Shown: piece by piece, positions 1 to 6,637 of the stretch
How positions within the stretch are numbered: the stretch's first letter is position 1
How the letters are laid out: every line of letters starts with the position of its first letter
IMG/VR virus record: IMGVR_UViG_3300042938_002357
Location: 1-49,078 of that record
Origin: a virus
Reading direction: 5' to 3' (one strand)
Length of the DNA: 49,078 nucleotides
Translations under genes and position numbers: made by a program
The notes under the pieces: model-generated
What the model saw: only the letters and a program-made list of their open reading frames with translations
Told to the model about the DNA's origin: nothing
The model's database searches: none

Positions 1-330
1 ACCTGTTAATCCTGTAGCTCCATCAAAACCTGTGGAACCTGTAGCTCCATCAAAACCTGTTGCACCAGAACCAGTTGCACCTGTTAATCCTGTAGCTCCA
101 TCGAAACCTGTAGAACCAGTTAATCCTGTTGATCCATCAAAACCCGTTGCTCCTGAACCTGTTGCACCTGTTAATCCTGTTGCTCCATCAAAACCCGTTG
201 CTCCTAAACCTGTTGAACCTTGTAAACCTGTTGAACCTTGTAAACCTGTGGCCCCATCAAAACCTGTTGCACCAGAACCTGTTGCACCTGTTAATCCTGT
301 AGCTCCGTTTAATTTTAATAAATCTACATA
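1..330 (-). repeat. Tandem DNA repeats encoding Gly-X-Y triplets
   Basis: Nearly the whole stretch is degenerate repetition of a roughly 51-base unit coding [17 protein letters not shown]-type sequence, with shorter GST/GLQ units between. Near-identical copies start around 52, 139 and 259. The repetition continues off the window edge, so copy number is unknown. Such arrays expand and contract readily by recombination and are prone to assembly collapse. Confidence 0.85.
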
Positions 331-450
331 AGCAGATAAACTCCATACTTGTGTTTTAAACTCTGAATTTTCTTGAGAGTTTATTCCTACAAAGTAGTCA
401 TTATCAGTTAATGTTGATTTTAGTGGAAAATCTGTGAATTTCTTAGGCAT
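1..450 (-). CDS. Collagen-like tail fibre protein (partial, C-terminus outside window)
   Basis: The reverse strand from the ATG at 450 is open to the window edge (150 codons, no stop). Residues 1-50 are a non-repetitive head (begins [20 protein letters not shown]) and the rest is Gly-X-Y collagen-like repeats such as [15 protein letters not shown]. The recurring GSG step breaks the triplet phase once per repeat unit. In phages such repeats form trimeric rods in tail fibres; the short head probably attaches to the virion. A T4-type late box TATAAATA (456-463) lies 5 nt before the ATG and there is no Shine-Dalgarno. The gene follows 459..914 with a gap of 8 nt. The plus-strand proline-rich frame over the same bases is its mirror image. 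The collagen-like identity is clear; the fibre role is inferred. Confidence 0.88.
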   Translation of the reverse strand, partial: MPKKFTDFPLKSTLTDNDYFVGINSQENSEFKTQVWSLSAYVDLLKLNGATGLTGATGSGATGFDGATGLQGSTGLQGSTGLGATGFDGATGLTGATGSGATGFDGSTGLTGSTGFDGATGLTGATGSGATGFDGATGSTGFDGATGLTG

Positions 451-455
451 ATGTT

Positions 456-463
456 TATTTATA
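456..463 (-). promoter_or_regulatory. T4-type late promoter box TATAAATA for the collagen fibre gene
   Basis: The reverse strand carries a perfect TATAAATA followed by 5 nt and the ATG at 450. In T4 late promoters the start point lies about 6 nt after this box, which would be the A of the start codon. The box overlaps the stop codon of the upstream gene. Confidence 0.6.
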
Positions 464-914
464 TATAATTTAATCTTTCTCCATCACTCGTTAACATTCT
501 TTCATCATTTCCAGTTATTATTAATTTTTGATCATATAACGGAGAATAAATATTTATAGGGTCACTGGAGATTCTTGTTATTTCTGGTAAAATATTTATT
601 TTTCCTTTTAAATAGGTTTTTGTTTTTCCTGTTGGAAAACTTATTTGTAAATCATAATTATATTCTCCTGTAGGAATATTTATAATTTGTTTTGGAATAG
701 AGATAAGTCCCATCTCTGGAACTACTATTTTAATAGTATCAGAATATGTTGATAATTCCAAAAATACAGGAGAAGCTAAATTTTTACTAGGTCTAAATTG
801 TAAAAATACATCACAATCCAATAAACTTACGGCGGAACTATTCTCCATTATAGTTATGGAACTAATACCTTTCCAAGTATCTCCGCATATTTGATCTGAA
901 AAATTATAAATCAT
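459..914 (-). CDS. Tail-fibre-associated structural protein, beta-rich
   Basis: 151 residues. The pattern '[12 protein letters not shown] ... VFLQFRPS ... [18 protein letters not shown] ... [11 protein letters not shown]' resembles small beta-sandwich proteins beside tail fibres or receptor-binding proteins in many phages, including the N-terminal region of BppU-type baseplate proteins. This is recognition from memory of the pattern. It sits directly upstream of the collagen-like fibre on the same strand (gap 8 nt), so the two are probably co-expressed late and assembled together. A weak late-like box, AATAAGTA (924-931), is 9 nt before the ATG. Alternative: a virion decoration protein. Confidence 0.6.
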   Translation of the reverse strand: MIYNFSDQICGDTWKGISSITIMENSSAVSLLDCDVFLQFRPSKNLASPVFLELSTYSDTIKIVVPEMGLISIPKQIINIPTGEYNYDLQISFPTGKTKTYLKGKINILPEITRISSDPINIYSPLYDQKLIITGNDERMLTSDGERLNYI

Positions 915-1064
915 TCTTTATTTTACTTATTGTTTTTTGTTAACATTTGAAAAATAAAATGAATAATTGTATCATATATGTATATATTAGAATATACTTT
1001 TACAAAGTATTACAAAAATATAGGAACTTCTGGTTAACAAGATTAAAGTATCAATTAATAGACT

Positions 1065-1080
1065 TAAATATCGATATTTA
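1065..1080. repeat. Perfect 16-bp palindrome TAAATATCGATATTTA
   Basis: Both half-sites match exactly with no spacer. It lies 12 bp from the terminator stem and about 150 bp upstream of the start at 914. A dimeric DNA-binding protein site is possible. Each arm also contains TAAATA, the core of the late promoter box. Confidence 0.5.
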
Positions 1081-1092
1081 ATATATCCGGTT

Positions 1093-1136
1093 AAATACAA
1101 AAAATGCAAACTTTAACGTTTGCATTTTTTGTATTT
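1093..1136. terminator. Bidirectional intrinsic terminator
   Basis: Perfect 19-bp inverted repeat (1093-1111 with 1118-1136), loop of 6 nt. The core TGCAAAC/GTTTGCA is flanked by A-tracts and T-tracts on both sides, so it can act in either direction. Functionally it should end transcripts from the dUTPase/68-residue gene pair (reverse strand, ending at 1155) before the tail-fibre genes. Confidence 0.85.
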
Positions 1137-1154
1137 TTTTTTATGAATTTATTT

Positions 1155-1361
1155 TTAACTGTTTTGAGTCTCTACAAATTCATAAAGTTCTTTTGCTCTT
1201 GATATAATATCTTCCGTCTTTGGGAAAAAACCATCTATTTGTTCTTGTGGAATAGACGATTCATTGCCCAAACGAATATTATTAACTGTTTCAATATATT
1301 TATTAAAACAATCAGCATGAGCTAATCTAAGAACTTCGAGTCTTATTTCATAACCATTCAT
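1155..1361 (-). CDS. Small conserved phage protein, function unknown
   Basis: 68 residues, begins MNGYEIRLEVLRLAHADCFN, predicted mostly helical, with no metal-binding or catalytic motif. It resembles small hypothetical proteins seen in T4-like phages, but I cannot assign a role. It lies 35 nt downstream of dUTPase on the same strand and ends just before a terminator, so the two form a short operon. Unusually for this genome it has a full-strength Shine-Dalgarno (AAAGGAGG, 1371-1378) 9 nt before the ATG. Confidence 0.75.
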   Translation of the reverse strand: MNGYEIRLEVLRLAHADCFNKYIETVNNIRLGNESSIPQEQIDGFFPKTEDIISRAKELYEFVETQNS

Positions 1362-1370
1362 ATGTGTGTG

Positions 1371-1378
1371 CCTCCTTT
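1371..1378 (-). promoter_or_regulatory. Consensus Shine-Dalgarno AAAGGAGG of the 68-residue gene
   Basis: It lies 9 nt before the ATG at 1361. It is the only near-perfect anti-16S match I found in front of a start codon in this window and fixes this start. Confidence 0.8.
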
Positions 1379-1396
1379 CTAATAAAATTTTTGATG

Positions 1397-1816
1397 TTAA
1401 ACACCAGAAGAACCAAACCCACCTTTACCTCGACTTGTTTCTTCTAATTCATCTACTAAATTAAAATCAAATGTATAGTATTTTTCAAAAATAATTTGAG
1501 CAATTCTATCACCAGCTTTAATTGTGAAAATTTGTTCTTTGTGGGTATTTAAAAGAATAACACCAATCTCTCCTCTGTAATCGGAGTCTATAACACCAGC
1601 TAATGTGTCTATGCCATTCTTATATGCAAGACCAGACCTTGGAGCGATTCTACCATAATAGTCAGAAGGTATTTCCATTATTACGCCTGTTTTAACCATG
1701 GTTCTTTCTTGTGGGTATACATAATAATCATACAAAGAATATAAATCATATCCAGCGGCGTGTTCGGTTCCTCTTGTTGGTACTTTTGAATTTTTGTCTA
1801 TTAGCTTAATTTTCAT
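1397..1816 (-). CDS. dut: dUTP diphosphatase (trimeric dUTPase)
   Basis: 139 residues, the normal length for the trimeric family. All five motifs are present in order: I AAGYDLYS, II PRSGLA, III GVIDSDYRGEIG, IV GDRIAQIIF, V RGKGGFGSSG. The enzyme hydrolyses dUTP to dUMP and pyrophosphate in the cytoplasm, keeping uracil out of phage DNA and supplying dUMP for thymidylate synthesis. That fits the nearby ribonucleotide reductase genes. A TTGATA-17-TATTAT promoter (1826-1854) ends 9 nt before the ATG, and there is no Shine-Dalgarno. It is the first gene of a two-gene unit with the 68-residue gene. Confidence 0.97.
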   Translation of the reverse strand: MKIKLIDKNSKVPTRGTEHAAGYDLYSLYDYYVYPQERTMVKTGVIMEIPSDYYGRIAPRSGLAYKNGIDTLAGVIDSDYRGEIGVILLNTHKEQIFTIKAGDRIAQIIFEKYYTFDFNLVDELEETSRGKGGFGSSGV

Positions 1817-1825
1817 TAAGTTTAT

Positions 1826-1854
1826 ATAATACTATATTTTTAATAATATATCAA
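1826..1854 (-). promoter_or_regulatory. Sigma70-like promoter of dut (TTGATA-17-TATTAT)
   Basis: On the reverse strand, -35 TTGATA (1849-1854), 17-bp spacer, -10 TATTAT (1826-1831), then 9 nt to the ATG. Transcription would start only a few bases before the start codon. It is back to back with the late box of the divergent gene at 1883. Confidence 0.6.
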
Positions 1855-1864
1855 TAAAAAAATA

Positions 1865-1872
1865 TATAAATA
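1865..1872 (+). promoter_or_regulatory. Late promoter box TATAAATA upstream of 1883
   Basis: Perfect TATAAATA, 10 nt before the ATG at 1883. It suggests that this gene is expressed late, consistent with a virion protein. Confidence 0.6.
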
Positions 1873-1882
1873 TTATCAATAA

Positions 1883-2563
1883 ATGAAATCAAAAGATCAA
1901 ATACTATTAGAACAACAATATGAACAAGTTATTTTAAATGAACTTAACTGGAAACCATTAGTAGCAGCAGCATCAATGGCCTTGCCTGTTGGAGCTAAAG
2001 CAAATCAAGTAACAGCATCTGATATGGCATATTCTATTACTAGAGGTGGACCTTCTTCTGTTGGTTATGCTTCTAAGGATGTAAGGAACAAAGCTACTAC
2101 TAACCAGAGTTCAGTTACATACGAAGATATGGTAAAATCCGGTGAAGCTTTTAATATGACATCAGAAGAATCATGGCAAGAAGTGGATAGAATTTTAGAA
2201 GATGTATATGCAAAAGCCGAAAAAAATCCCTCTTCTGGTGAAAAAAAGGCAATAGACAACCTCAAACAAATTGATACAAAATTAGACTCTACGGCAAATA
2301 ACAATTTAAATGCAGAAGTCGTTCTTAAAGATATTTATAATAAAGTAGGAGAAGCTACAAAAAATATAAATAATACTGTCAATCAACAAACTCTTTTCAA
2401 GTATATTGTTAAAGAAATAAAAGACGAACAAAACTTTAAACAAGGAACAATAGGTTCCTTTTTACGAACATATATTGTTCAACACACTCCACCAAAATAC
2501 AAGGAAGGAAAACTTAAAGGTAATGATTACTGGACTGTTGATAAAACTCTTAGAACAAATTAA
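1883..2563 (+). CDS. Putative virion-internal protein with capsid-targeting-like N-terminus
   Basis: 226 residues, function not recognised. The N-terminus begins MKSKDQILLEQQYEQVILNE, nearly the same pattern as the convergent gene 2564..2947. It contains L/I-x-E tripeptides (L18-N-E20), the cleavage rule of T4 prohead protease gp21. Next comes a small hydrophobic, Ala-rich stretch (about residues 24-39) and a polar, helical Lys/Glu-rich remainder. A late box lies 10 nt upstream and there is no Shine-Dalgarno. I infer a protein packaged in the head; the alternative is an unrelated late protein. Its stop abuts that of the convergent gene. Confidence 0.6.
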   Translation: MKSKDQILLEQQYEQVILNELNWKPLVAAASMALPVGAKANQVTASDMAYSITRGGPSSVGYASKDVRNKATTNQSSVTYEDMVKSGEAFNMTSEESWQEVDRILEDVYAKAEKNPSSGEKKAIDNLKQIDTKLDSTANNNLNAEVVLKDIYNKVGEATKNINNTVNQQTLFKYIVKEIKDEQNFKQGTIGSFLRTYIVQHTPPKYKEGKLKGNDYWTVDKTLRTN

Positions 2564-2947
2564 TTAACCCCTGAACCCTGATCGTGTTTTTCTAACATTA
2601 CGAGTTAAGTATTGATCGATATTAGCTTTAGGTTCTTGAGTAGATTCCCCACCTCTTAATGCAGAATTAACTACGGATTTAATTTGGTTATAAAATTTTC
2701 CTTGTTTTCCTTTTTCTCCTATAAAATTTCTAACCTGACTTCCGATTGATGCAATCGTTTTTGGACTGTTTTTAATTACTGGAATCATTTTTAAAATTCC
2801 TTCAATAATAAACGGAAGAGCAAGCATAACAGCCATTAGAGTAATATTTCCTACGTCTGTATCAGGTACAGGAGCTTCTTCTATAACTTGTTTATTATTT
2901 ACGGAACTATATGCTTCTTCTAATTTTATTAAATCTTTGCTTTTCAT
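2564..2947 (-). CDS. Putative virion-internal or membrane-active protein, N-terminus shared with 1883
   Basis: 127 residues. It starts MKSKDLIKLEEAY, matching the MKSKDxIxLExxY pattern of 1883..2563, and contains L9-E-E11 and I22-E-E24, both fitting the L/I-x-E prohead-protease rule. Residues 34-58 are strongly hydrophobic and could be one membrane helix. The C-terminal third is basic (KTRSGFRG end). A late box TATAAATA (2970-2977) lies 22 nt upstream. Likely a head-packaged or membrane-active late protein. No homologous family is recognised. Confidence 0.6.
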   Translation of the reverse strand: MKSKDLIKLEEAYSSVNNKQVIEEAPVPDTDVGNITLMAVMLALPFIIEGILKMIPVIKNSPKTIASIGSQVRNFIGEKGKQGKFYNQIKSVVNSALRGGESTQEPKANIDQYLTRNVRKTRSGFRG

Positions 2948-2969
2948 GTTATATAATATATTTACATTT

Positions 2970-2977
2970 TATTTATA
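2970..2977 (-). promoter_or_regulatory. Late promoter box TATAAATA upstream of 2947
   Basis: A perfect reverse-strand TATAAATA, 22 nt before the ATG at 2947. This is the longest leader among the late boxes noted here. Confidence 0.5.
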
Positions 2978-3026
2978 CAATGTACTCAAGATTCACACGT
3001 GGAATTATTAATGTATATATTTAAAT

Positions 3027-4682
3027 CTATGCTTGACATGATTGACAACTTAATATTTGTCTAGAAAGTTCTTGTGCAGGGTTTGCACTGCGTTGGTAAT
3101 ATAATGATTTAATTCCCTGTTCCCAAGCAAAAATCATAAGTTCATTTACGTCTTTTGGTTTTGTATTTGGAGGAATCATAATATTTAAACTTTGACCTTG
3201 ATCAATATATTTTTGACGTTGTGCCGCTTGAATAATAATTTCTTTCTGTGAAATTTCTCCAAAAGTTTTGAAAACGTCTTTTTCATTTTCGTTTAAAAAT
3301 TCTAAATGTTGAACGCTTCCACCTTTAATTAAAACAGACTTCCATGTATCATCGTCATCTTTCCCCTTTTCCTTTAGTAGTTTTTTAAGATAAGGATTTT
3401 TATATGTAAATTTACCTTTTGCTAGGTCTTTTACAAAGTAATTGCTATTAAGAGGTTCTATGCTTGGTGATACTTGACCAAGAATAAAAGAACTAGAAGT
3501 TGTTGGAGCAACTGCAAGAGTTGTTGTATTTCTCCTATTCTCTTCGGAGTTTTTATATATTGGTGCTTTCCCAAATTTATCTGCCATTTCTTGTGTTGCT
3601 TTATCACACCTTTCTCTAATCTGACTCCAAATTCGAACATTAAATGTCTTTGCATGGAAGGATTCAAAACTAATCATATTAGACTGTAATAAAGAATGCC
3701 ACCCCAAAACACCAACTCCTAATGCTCTTTGATTGATAGCGAAATTTCTAGGTGCTTCCATAAACTTCATTCCTTTGGTTTTATCAATAAATTCTGACAT
3801 TACAGCATCTAAAAAATATACTAATGTTTCGACAGCATCTGTATCCACCATTTCTGACCATCTTTCCAAATTCAATGAGGAAAGATCACACACAAAAGAT
3901 TCGTCTTCTGAATTTGAAAGCATAATCTCTGAACACAAATTGGAATTATTGATTTTGATTCCTTTATCTTTATAAATCTGTGGTGCTTGATTGTTAACAT
4001 TGTCACTAAAAAAGATATAAGGATAACCAGATTCAAAACGCTTCTTAATAACAAGACCCCAAATTCTACGAGCTTCTTTATCACCATCTTTCATTTTGTT
4101 CATCCATTCATCAGAAACACAAACACCAATAGATAAATCTTGAATATCACTACCTTCGGATTTAATCTTTAAAAATTCTTCAATGTCTGGATGATCGATT
4201 GGAAGATAAGCTGCGAATGATCCTCTACGAACATTTCCTTGAGAAACAACATTCATAAGTTTATCAAACAATTCCATGAAATGTACAGAGCCTGTAGATT
4301 CTCCACCAGAAGAAATGGGTGTTCCTCTACCGCGAAGATGGCCAAAATATGCAGAAGTACCGCCACCATGCTTTGTCATTACAGCTGTTTCCGAAACTTT
4401 TTCCATAATTCCATCCATGGTATCTGGTACATAAGAACCAAAGCAAGAAATTGGAAGACCTCTCTTTCTTCCAAAATTTGACCAGATAGGACTAGACAAA
4501 GAGTAAAACCCTTTTGACATGTAATCCTCAAATTTATCAGCAAATCCTTTGATATTTAAATATTTTTCTGCTGCTTCTGCAATATCTCTAATTCTTTTTT
4601 CTGCTGTTTCTCCTTCTAACAAGTACCCTCGTTCTAAAAATTTTCTTGAGTCTTTGTTAAGCCATTCGTATTTGTTTGTCAT
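3027..4682 (-). CDS. nrdA: Ribonucleoside-diphosphate reductase, large (alpha) subunit, class Ia
   Basis: 551 residues. It reduces ribonucleoside diphosphates to deoxy forms together with NrdB. Visible catalytic residues are Cys80 (PISCFGS), the N248-L-C250-S-E252 triad, Cys265 (FVCDLSSL) as the redox partner, two tyrosines in LYYQRSANPAQ for radical transfer, and a C-terminal CQSC (546/549) that passes reducing power. The protein is short compared with E. coli NrdA (761) because it starts at the catalytic barrel and lacks the N-terminal ATP-cone, so it should not be shut off by dATP. It lies 6 nt downstream of nrdB in the same operon, with no Shine-Dalgarno. Confidence 0.96.
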   Translation of the reverse strand: MTNKYEWLNKDSRKFLERGYLLEGETAEKRIRDIAEAAEKYLNIKGFADKFEDYMSKGFYSLSSPIWSNFGRKRGLPISCFGSYVPDTMDGIMEKVSETAVMTKHGGGTSAYFGHLRGRGTPISSGGESTGSVHFMELFDKLMNVVSQGNVRRGSFAAYLPIDHPDIEEFLKIKSEGSDIQDLSIGVCVSDEWMNKMKDGDKEARRIWGLVIKKRFESGYPYIFFSDNVNNQAPQIYKDKGIKINNSNLCSEIMLSNSEDESFVCDLSSLNLERWSEMVDTDAVETLVYFLDAVMSEFIDKTKGMKFMEAPRNFAINQRALGVGVLGWHSLLQSNMISFESFHAKTFNVRIWSQIRERCDKATQEMADKFGKAPIYKNSEENRRNTTTLAVAPTTSSSFILGQVSPSIEPLNSNYFVKDLAKGKFTYKNPYLKKLLKEKGKDDDDTWKSVLIKGGSVQHLEFLNENEKDVFKTFGEISQKEIIIQAAQRQKYIDQGQSLNIMIPPNTKPKDVNELMIFAWEQGIKSLYYQRSANPAQELSRQILSCQSCQA

Positions 4683-4688
4683 ATAAAA

Positions 4689-5660
4689 TTAAAATAGTTC
4701 AGATTCATCAAAACACTGAGATTTTTTAGAATAACCAGTGTCTTTGGAATGGAAAAAGTCAGTCATGTTATTGCCCAATAATTCCTCCTGAAACCATATT
4801 GTAGAAGAAATAAGTTCTTTGTCAATCTCAAAAGCATTAGGAAACCCAATCATTTTCAATGATTCGTTGATTCTATTTTTAACAAATTCTTTAAGAATAA
4901 CAGCACTAAGACCTTCTTCTTTAATTCCATTAACCATCCAGTCTATAATTTTTGCTTCTGCCTCGTATGCTTCCTTTGCTTCTTCTATAATTTTTTGAAC
5001 AAATTCGTCATCGAATAGCTCTACATATTCGTTTCTAATGGTATTTATAATTTGAGCACCCACCATAGCATGGATATTTTCTTCGTTTCGAGTATATTTT
5101 ACTTGTTGATCAGTGTCTTTTAAAACATTTTTAAATCTGGCAAACCAATTAATAACGTAAAATTGAGAAAACAATGATACATTCTCGACAAATAATGTAA
5201 AAAGAGTCAATGCATAAACATATTGTTTTTTAGAATCTTTGTAATAACGATGAGTATATTTTTTAAGATATTTTACTCTACCTTGAATCCAATCAAGTTT
5301 TAGATTTTGTTCGAAAATATCTTCCAATCCAAGAGTAGATATCAAACGTTCATATGCATTATTATGAATGACTTCGGTATTAGCCATTACATATCCCAAA
5401 TCTTGTAGAGATGGATGTGGAAGATTTTCTCCAAGCTTAGACCAAAAGGTTTTTACGGCTATTTCAATCTGTCCAATCGCTGACAATGTACGTATAATTA
5501 TTTCTCGTTCTTGGTCGGTTAAGCTTACTTTAAATTGCTGGACATCAGACTTAAATGAGAATTCCTTATCAGTCCAAAATCCATTGTGCATAGATTCAAT
5601 AAACTTTTCAGTCCAAGGATACTTGTTTGGTTTGCGTGAAATTTGTTCTTCGAAGATCAT
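4689..5660 (-). CDS. nrdB: Ribonucleoside-diphosphate reductase, small (beta) subunit, class Ia
   Basis: 323 residues, ferritin-like all-helical subunit that makes the tyrosyl radical. Di-iron ligands and radical site are visible: E66 (GQIEIAV), E96-x2-H99 and Tyr103 in NTEVIHNNAY, E159 (LFVENVS), and E194-x2-H197 (EENIHAM). The E-x2-H-x3-Y spacing matches class Ia enzymes with a stable tyrosyl radical. It is the first gene of the nrdB-nrdA pair and has its own promoter (5670-5698) ending 9 nt before the ATG. Its C-terminal tail (ends DESELF) should dock on NrdA. Confidence 0.97.
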   Translation of the reverse strand: MIFEEQISRKPNKYPWTEKFIESMHNGFWTDKEFSFKSDVQQFKVSLTDQEREIIIRTLSAIGQIEIAVKTFWSKLGENLPHPSLQDLGYVMANTEVIHNNAYERLISTLGLEDIFEQNLKLDWIQGRVKYLKKYTHRYYKDSKKQYVYALTLFTLFVENVSLFSQFYVINWFARFKNVLKDTDQQVKYTRNEENIHAMVGAQIINTIRNEYVELFDDEFVQKIIEEAKEAYEAEAKIIDWMVNGIKEEGLSAVILKEFVKNRINESLKMIGFPNAFEIDKELISSTIWFQEELLGNNMTDFFHSKDTGYSKKSQCFDESELF

Positions 5661-5669
5661 AGACGTATA

Positions 5670-5698
5670 ATTATCTCAAAAAAATCTTGTAAAGGCAA
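5670..5698 (-). promoter_or_regulatory. Promoter of nrdBA (TTGCCT-17-GATAAT)
   Basis: On the reverse strand, -35 TTGCCT (5693-5698) continuing as TTGCCTTTACAA, 17-bp spacer, -10 GATAAT (5670-5675), 9 nt to the nrdB ATG. The TTGnnTTTAC extension is shared with the uvsX and polymerase promoters. Confidence 0.65.
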
Positions 5699-5700
5699 GA

Positions 5701-5859
5701 TTATTCTTTCCAAACCTTATATCCACATTTTTCATCAAATTTTAAAGAAAATTTCATACATTTTGTATATAAAACATAAAAAAAATAAAAAGGAATCTTA
5801 GAAAAGAAATCTCCCAATAAATAAAAAAACCAAGCTAAAAATAAATTTAAAAAAAACAT
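5701..5859 (-). CDS. Small membrane protein, 52 residues
   Basis: An open frame from the ATG at 5859 to the TAA at 5701, below usual size cut-offs. It is aromatic-rich and hydrophobic over residues 1-32 (begins MFFLNLFLAWFFYLLGDFFS), then has a charged tail ending GYKVWKE. The pattern 'YxLGDxxSK...YxxYxKxMxxSxKF' recalls small membrane proteins seen in T4-like phages, from memory. It lies upstream of nrdB on the same strand; the nrdB promoter starts immediately after its stop. Function unknown. Codon composition is consistent with coding, but nothing independent confirms expression. Confidence 0.6.
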   Translation of the reverse strand: MFFLNLFLAWFFYLLGDFFSKIPFYFFYVLYTKCMKFSLKFDEKCGYKVWKE

Positions 5860-5860
5860 A

Positions 5861-5890
5861 TTGACTGTTGCTTATAATTAGTGATATTAT
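5861..5890 (+). promoter_or_regulatory. Promoter TTGACT-18-TATTAT of the gene at 5897
   Basis: -35 TTGACT (5861-5866), 18-bp spacer, -10 TATTAT (5885-5890), then 6 nt to the ATG at 5897. A normal start point 7 nt after the -10 box would be the A of the ATG. Confidence 0.65.
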
Positions 5891-5896
5891 ACTGTG

Positions 5897-6637
5897 ATGT
5901 CTAGTTTAAAAATTAAAATTTTTCCTACTAAAAATGAATATTTTGAATATTTGGAAAAACCGTTCCCCTCTTCTAATATAAACCCAGAATGGTTAAAAAA
6001 AATTCCCACATATTACACGGATAAAAAACAAATAGATCAATTGAACATGCCTACATCTACAATAAAAAATTGTATGCCTGTGAGAGATATGATTGGTTGT
6101 GGATTTACAATTCCTCTTCCTTGTGATGTTTGGGTTGAAAAAATTAAGACAGAAGAAGGAAACGAGATAAACAATTTCAGATGGGCATTGGGAAATTTAA
6201 ATCTTATAACTCCACATGTAATGCAGCAATCAAACGGGATTCCTGTTCCTGAAGGATTTTGTGAAGAAACTTATAGATTTAATAATTTTTGGATAATAGA
6301 AACTCCTAAAAATTGGTCATGTATATTTAAACATCCTTCATATTATGATGATCTTCCATTCAGAGTTCTTGATGGTCTTGTGGATACAGACAAATATCCA
6401 TTATCTGTTAATTTTCCGTTTTTTATAAAGAAAGAATTCACTGGTCTTATTGAAAAAGGAACACCCATTGCTCAAGTTATTCCGTTTAAAAGGGAAAATT
6501 TCAATGTTCAATTTTACAAATACAATTCAAATTTTTTGTTCAAATGGTATAAAGCATCTTCAAATTTCTTTAATATCTATAAAAGACATTTTAGGACAAA
6601 GAAAAATTTTAAGATTTCAAAGTGTCCTTTTCATTAA
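5897..6637 (+). CDS. Conserved phage protein of unknown function with a dUTPase-like motif
   Basis: 246 residues from the ATG at 5897; a GTG at 5894 in the same frame would add one residue, but the promoter position favours the ATG. It matches, from memory, a family of about 200-250 residues common in T4-like and cyanobacterial phages, with landmarks TIKNCMPVRDM, IETPKNWSCIFKHP, LDGLVDTDKYP and IEKGTPIAQVIPFKRE (186-200). The last resembles motif IV of trimeric dUTPases and dCTP deaminases (compare GDRIAQIIF in the dUTPase here). I infer a possible related beta-barrel fold; the catalytic motifs I, II, III and V are not seen. The 3' end overlaps the convergent metallopeptidase gene by 29 bp. 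Confidence 0.75.
   Translation: MSSLKIKIFPTKNEYFEYLEKPFPSSNINPEWLKKIPTYYTDKKQIDQLNMPTSTIKNCMPVRDMIGCGFTIPLPCDVWVEKIKTEEGNEINNFRWALGNLNLITPHVMQQSNGIPVPEGFCEETYRFNNFWIIETPKNWSCIFKHPSYYDDLPFRVLDGLVDTDKYPLSVNFPFFIKKEFTGLIEKGTPIAQVIPFKRENFNVQFYKYNSNFLFKWYKASSNFFNIYKRHFRTKKNFKISKCPFH

Larger units (their letters stand above)
915..1154. other. 240-nt gap with terminator and palindrome
   Basis: This is the largest non-coding gap in the window. It holds a strong terminator hairpin (1093-1136) and a perfect 16-bp palindrome (1065-1080). The remainder is AT-rich with no convincing gene: the longest open frame is 39 codons on the plus strand from 959 and has no supporting signals. Confidence 0.7.

Noticed and set aside
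1-330. CRISPR-like regular repeats
   Set aside because: The repeats are contiguous coding triplets with no unique spacers between them; they encode Gly-X-Y collagen.
32-331. Plus-strand open frame encoding a Pro-Val-Ala-rich repeat protein
   Set aside because: It is the complement of a collagen Gly-X-Y reading frame that has a proper head domain, late promoter and neighbour spacing on the reverse strand; the plus frame starts inside the repeats without any initiation signal.
959-1079. 39-codon plus-strand open frame in the 915-1154 gap
   Set aside because: No Shine-Dalgarno, promoter or recognisable pattern; composition is that of AT-rich non-coding DNA.
915-1154. Possible tRNA gene in the gap
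   Set aside because: No cloverleaf, no T-loop GTTCRA sequence and no CCA-compatible acceptor stem found.
3027-4682. Several 60-80 codon frames opposite or within nrdA
   Set aside because: All are shadows of the nrdA frame, which has intact catalytic motifs.
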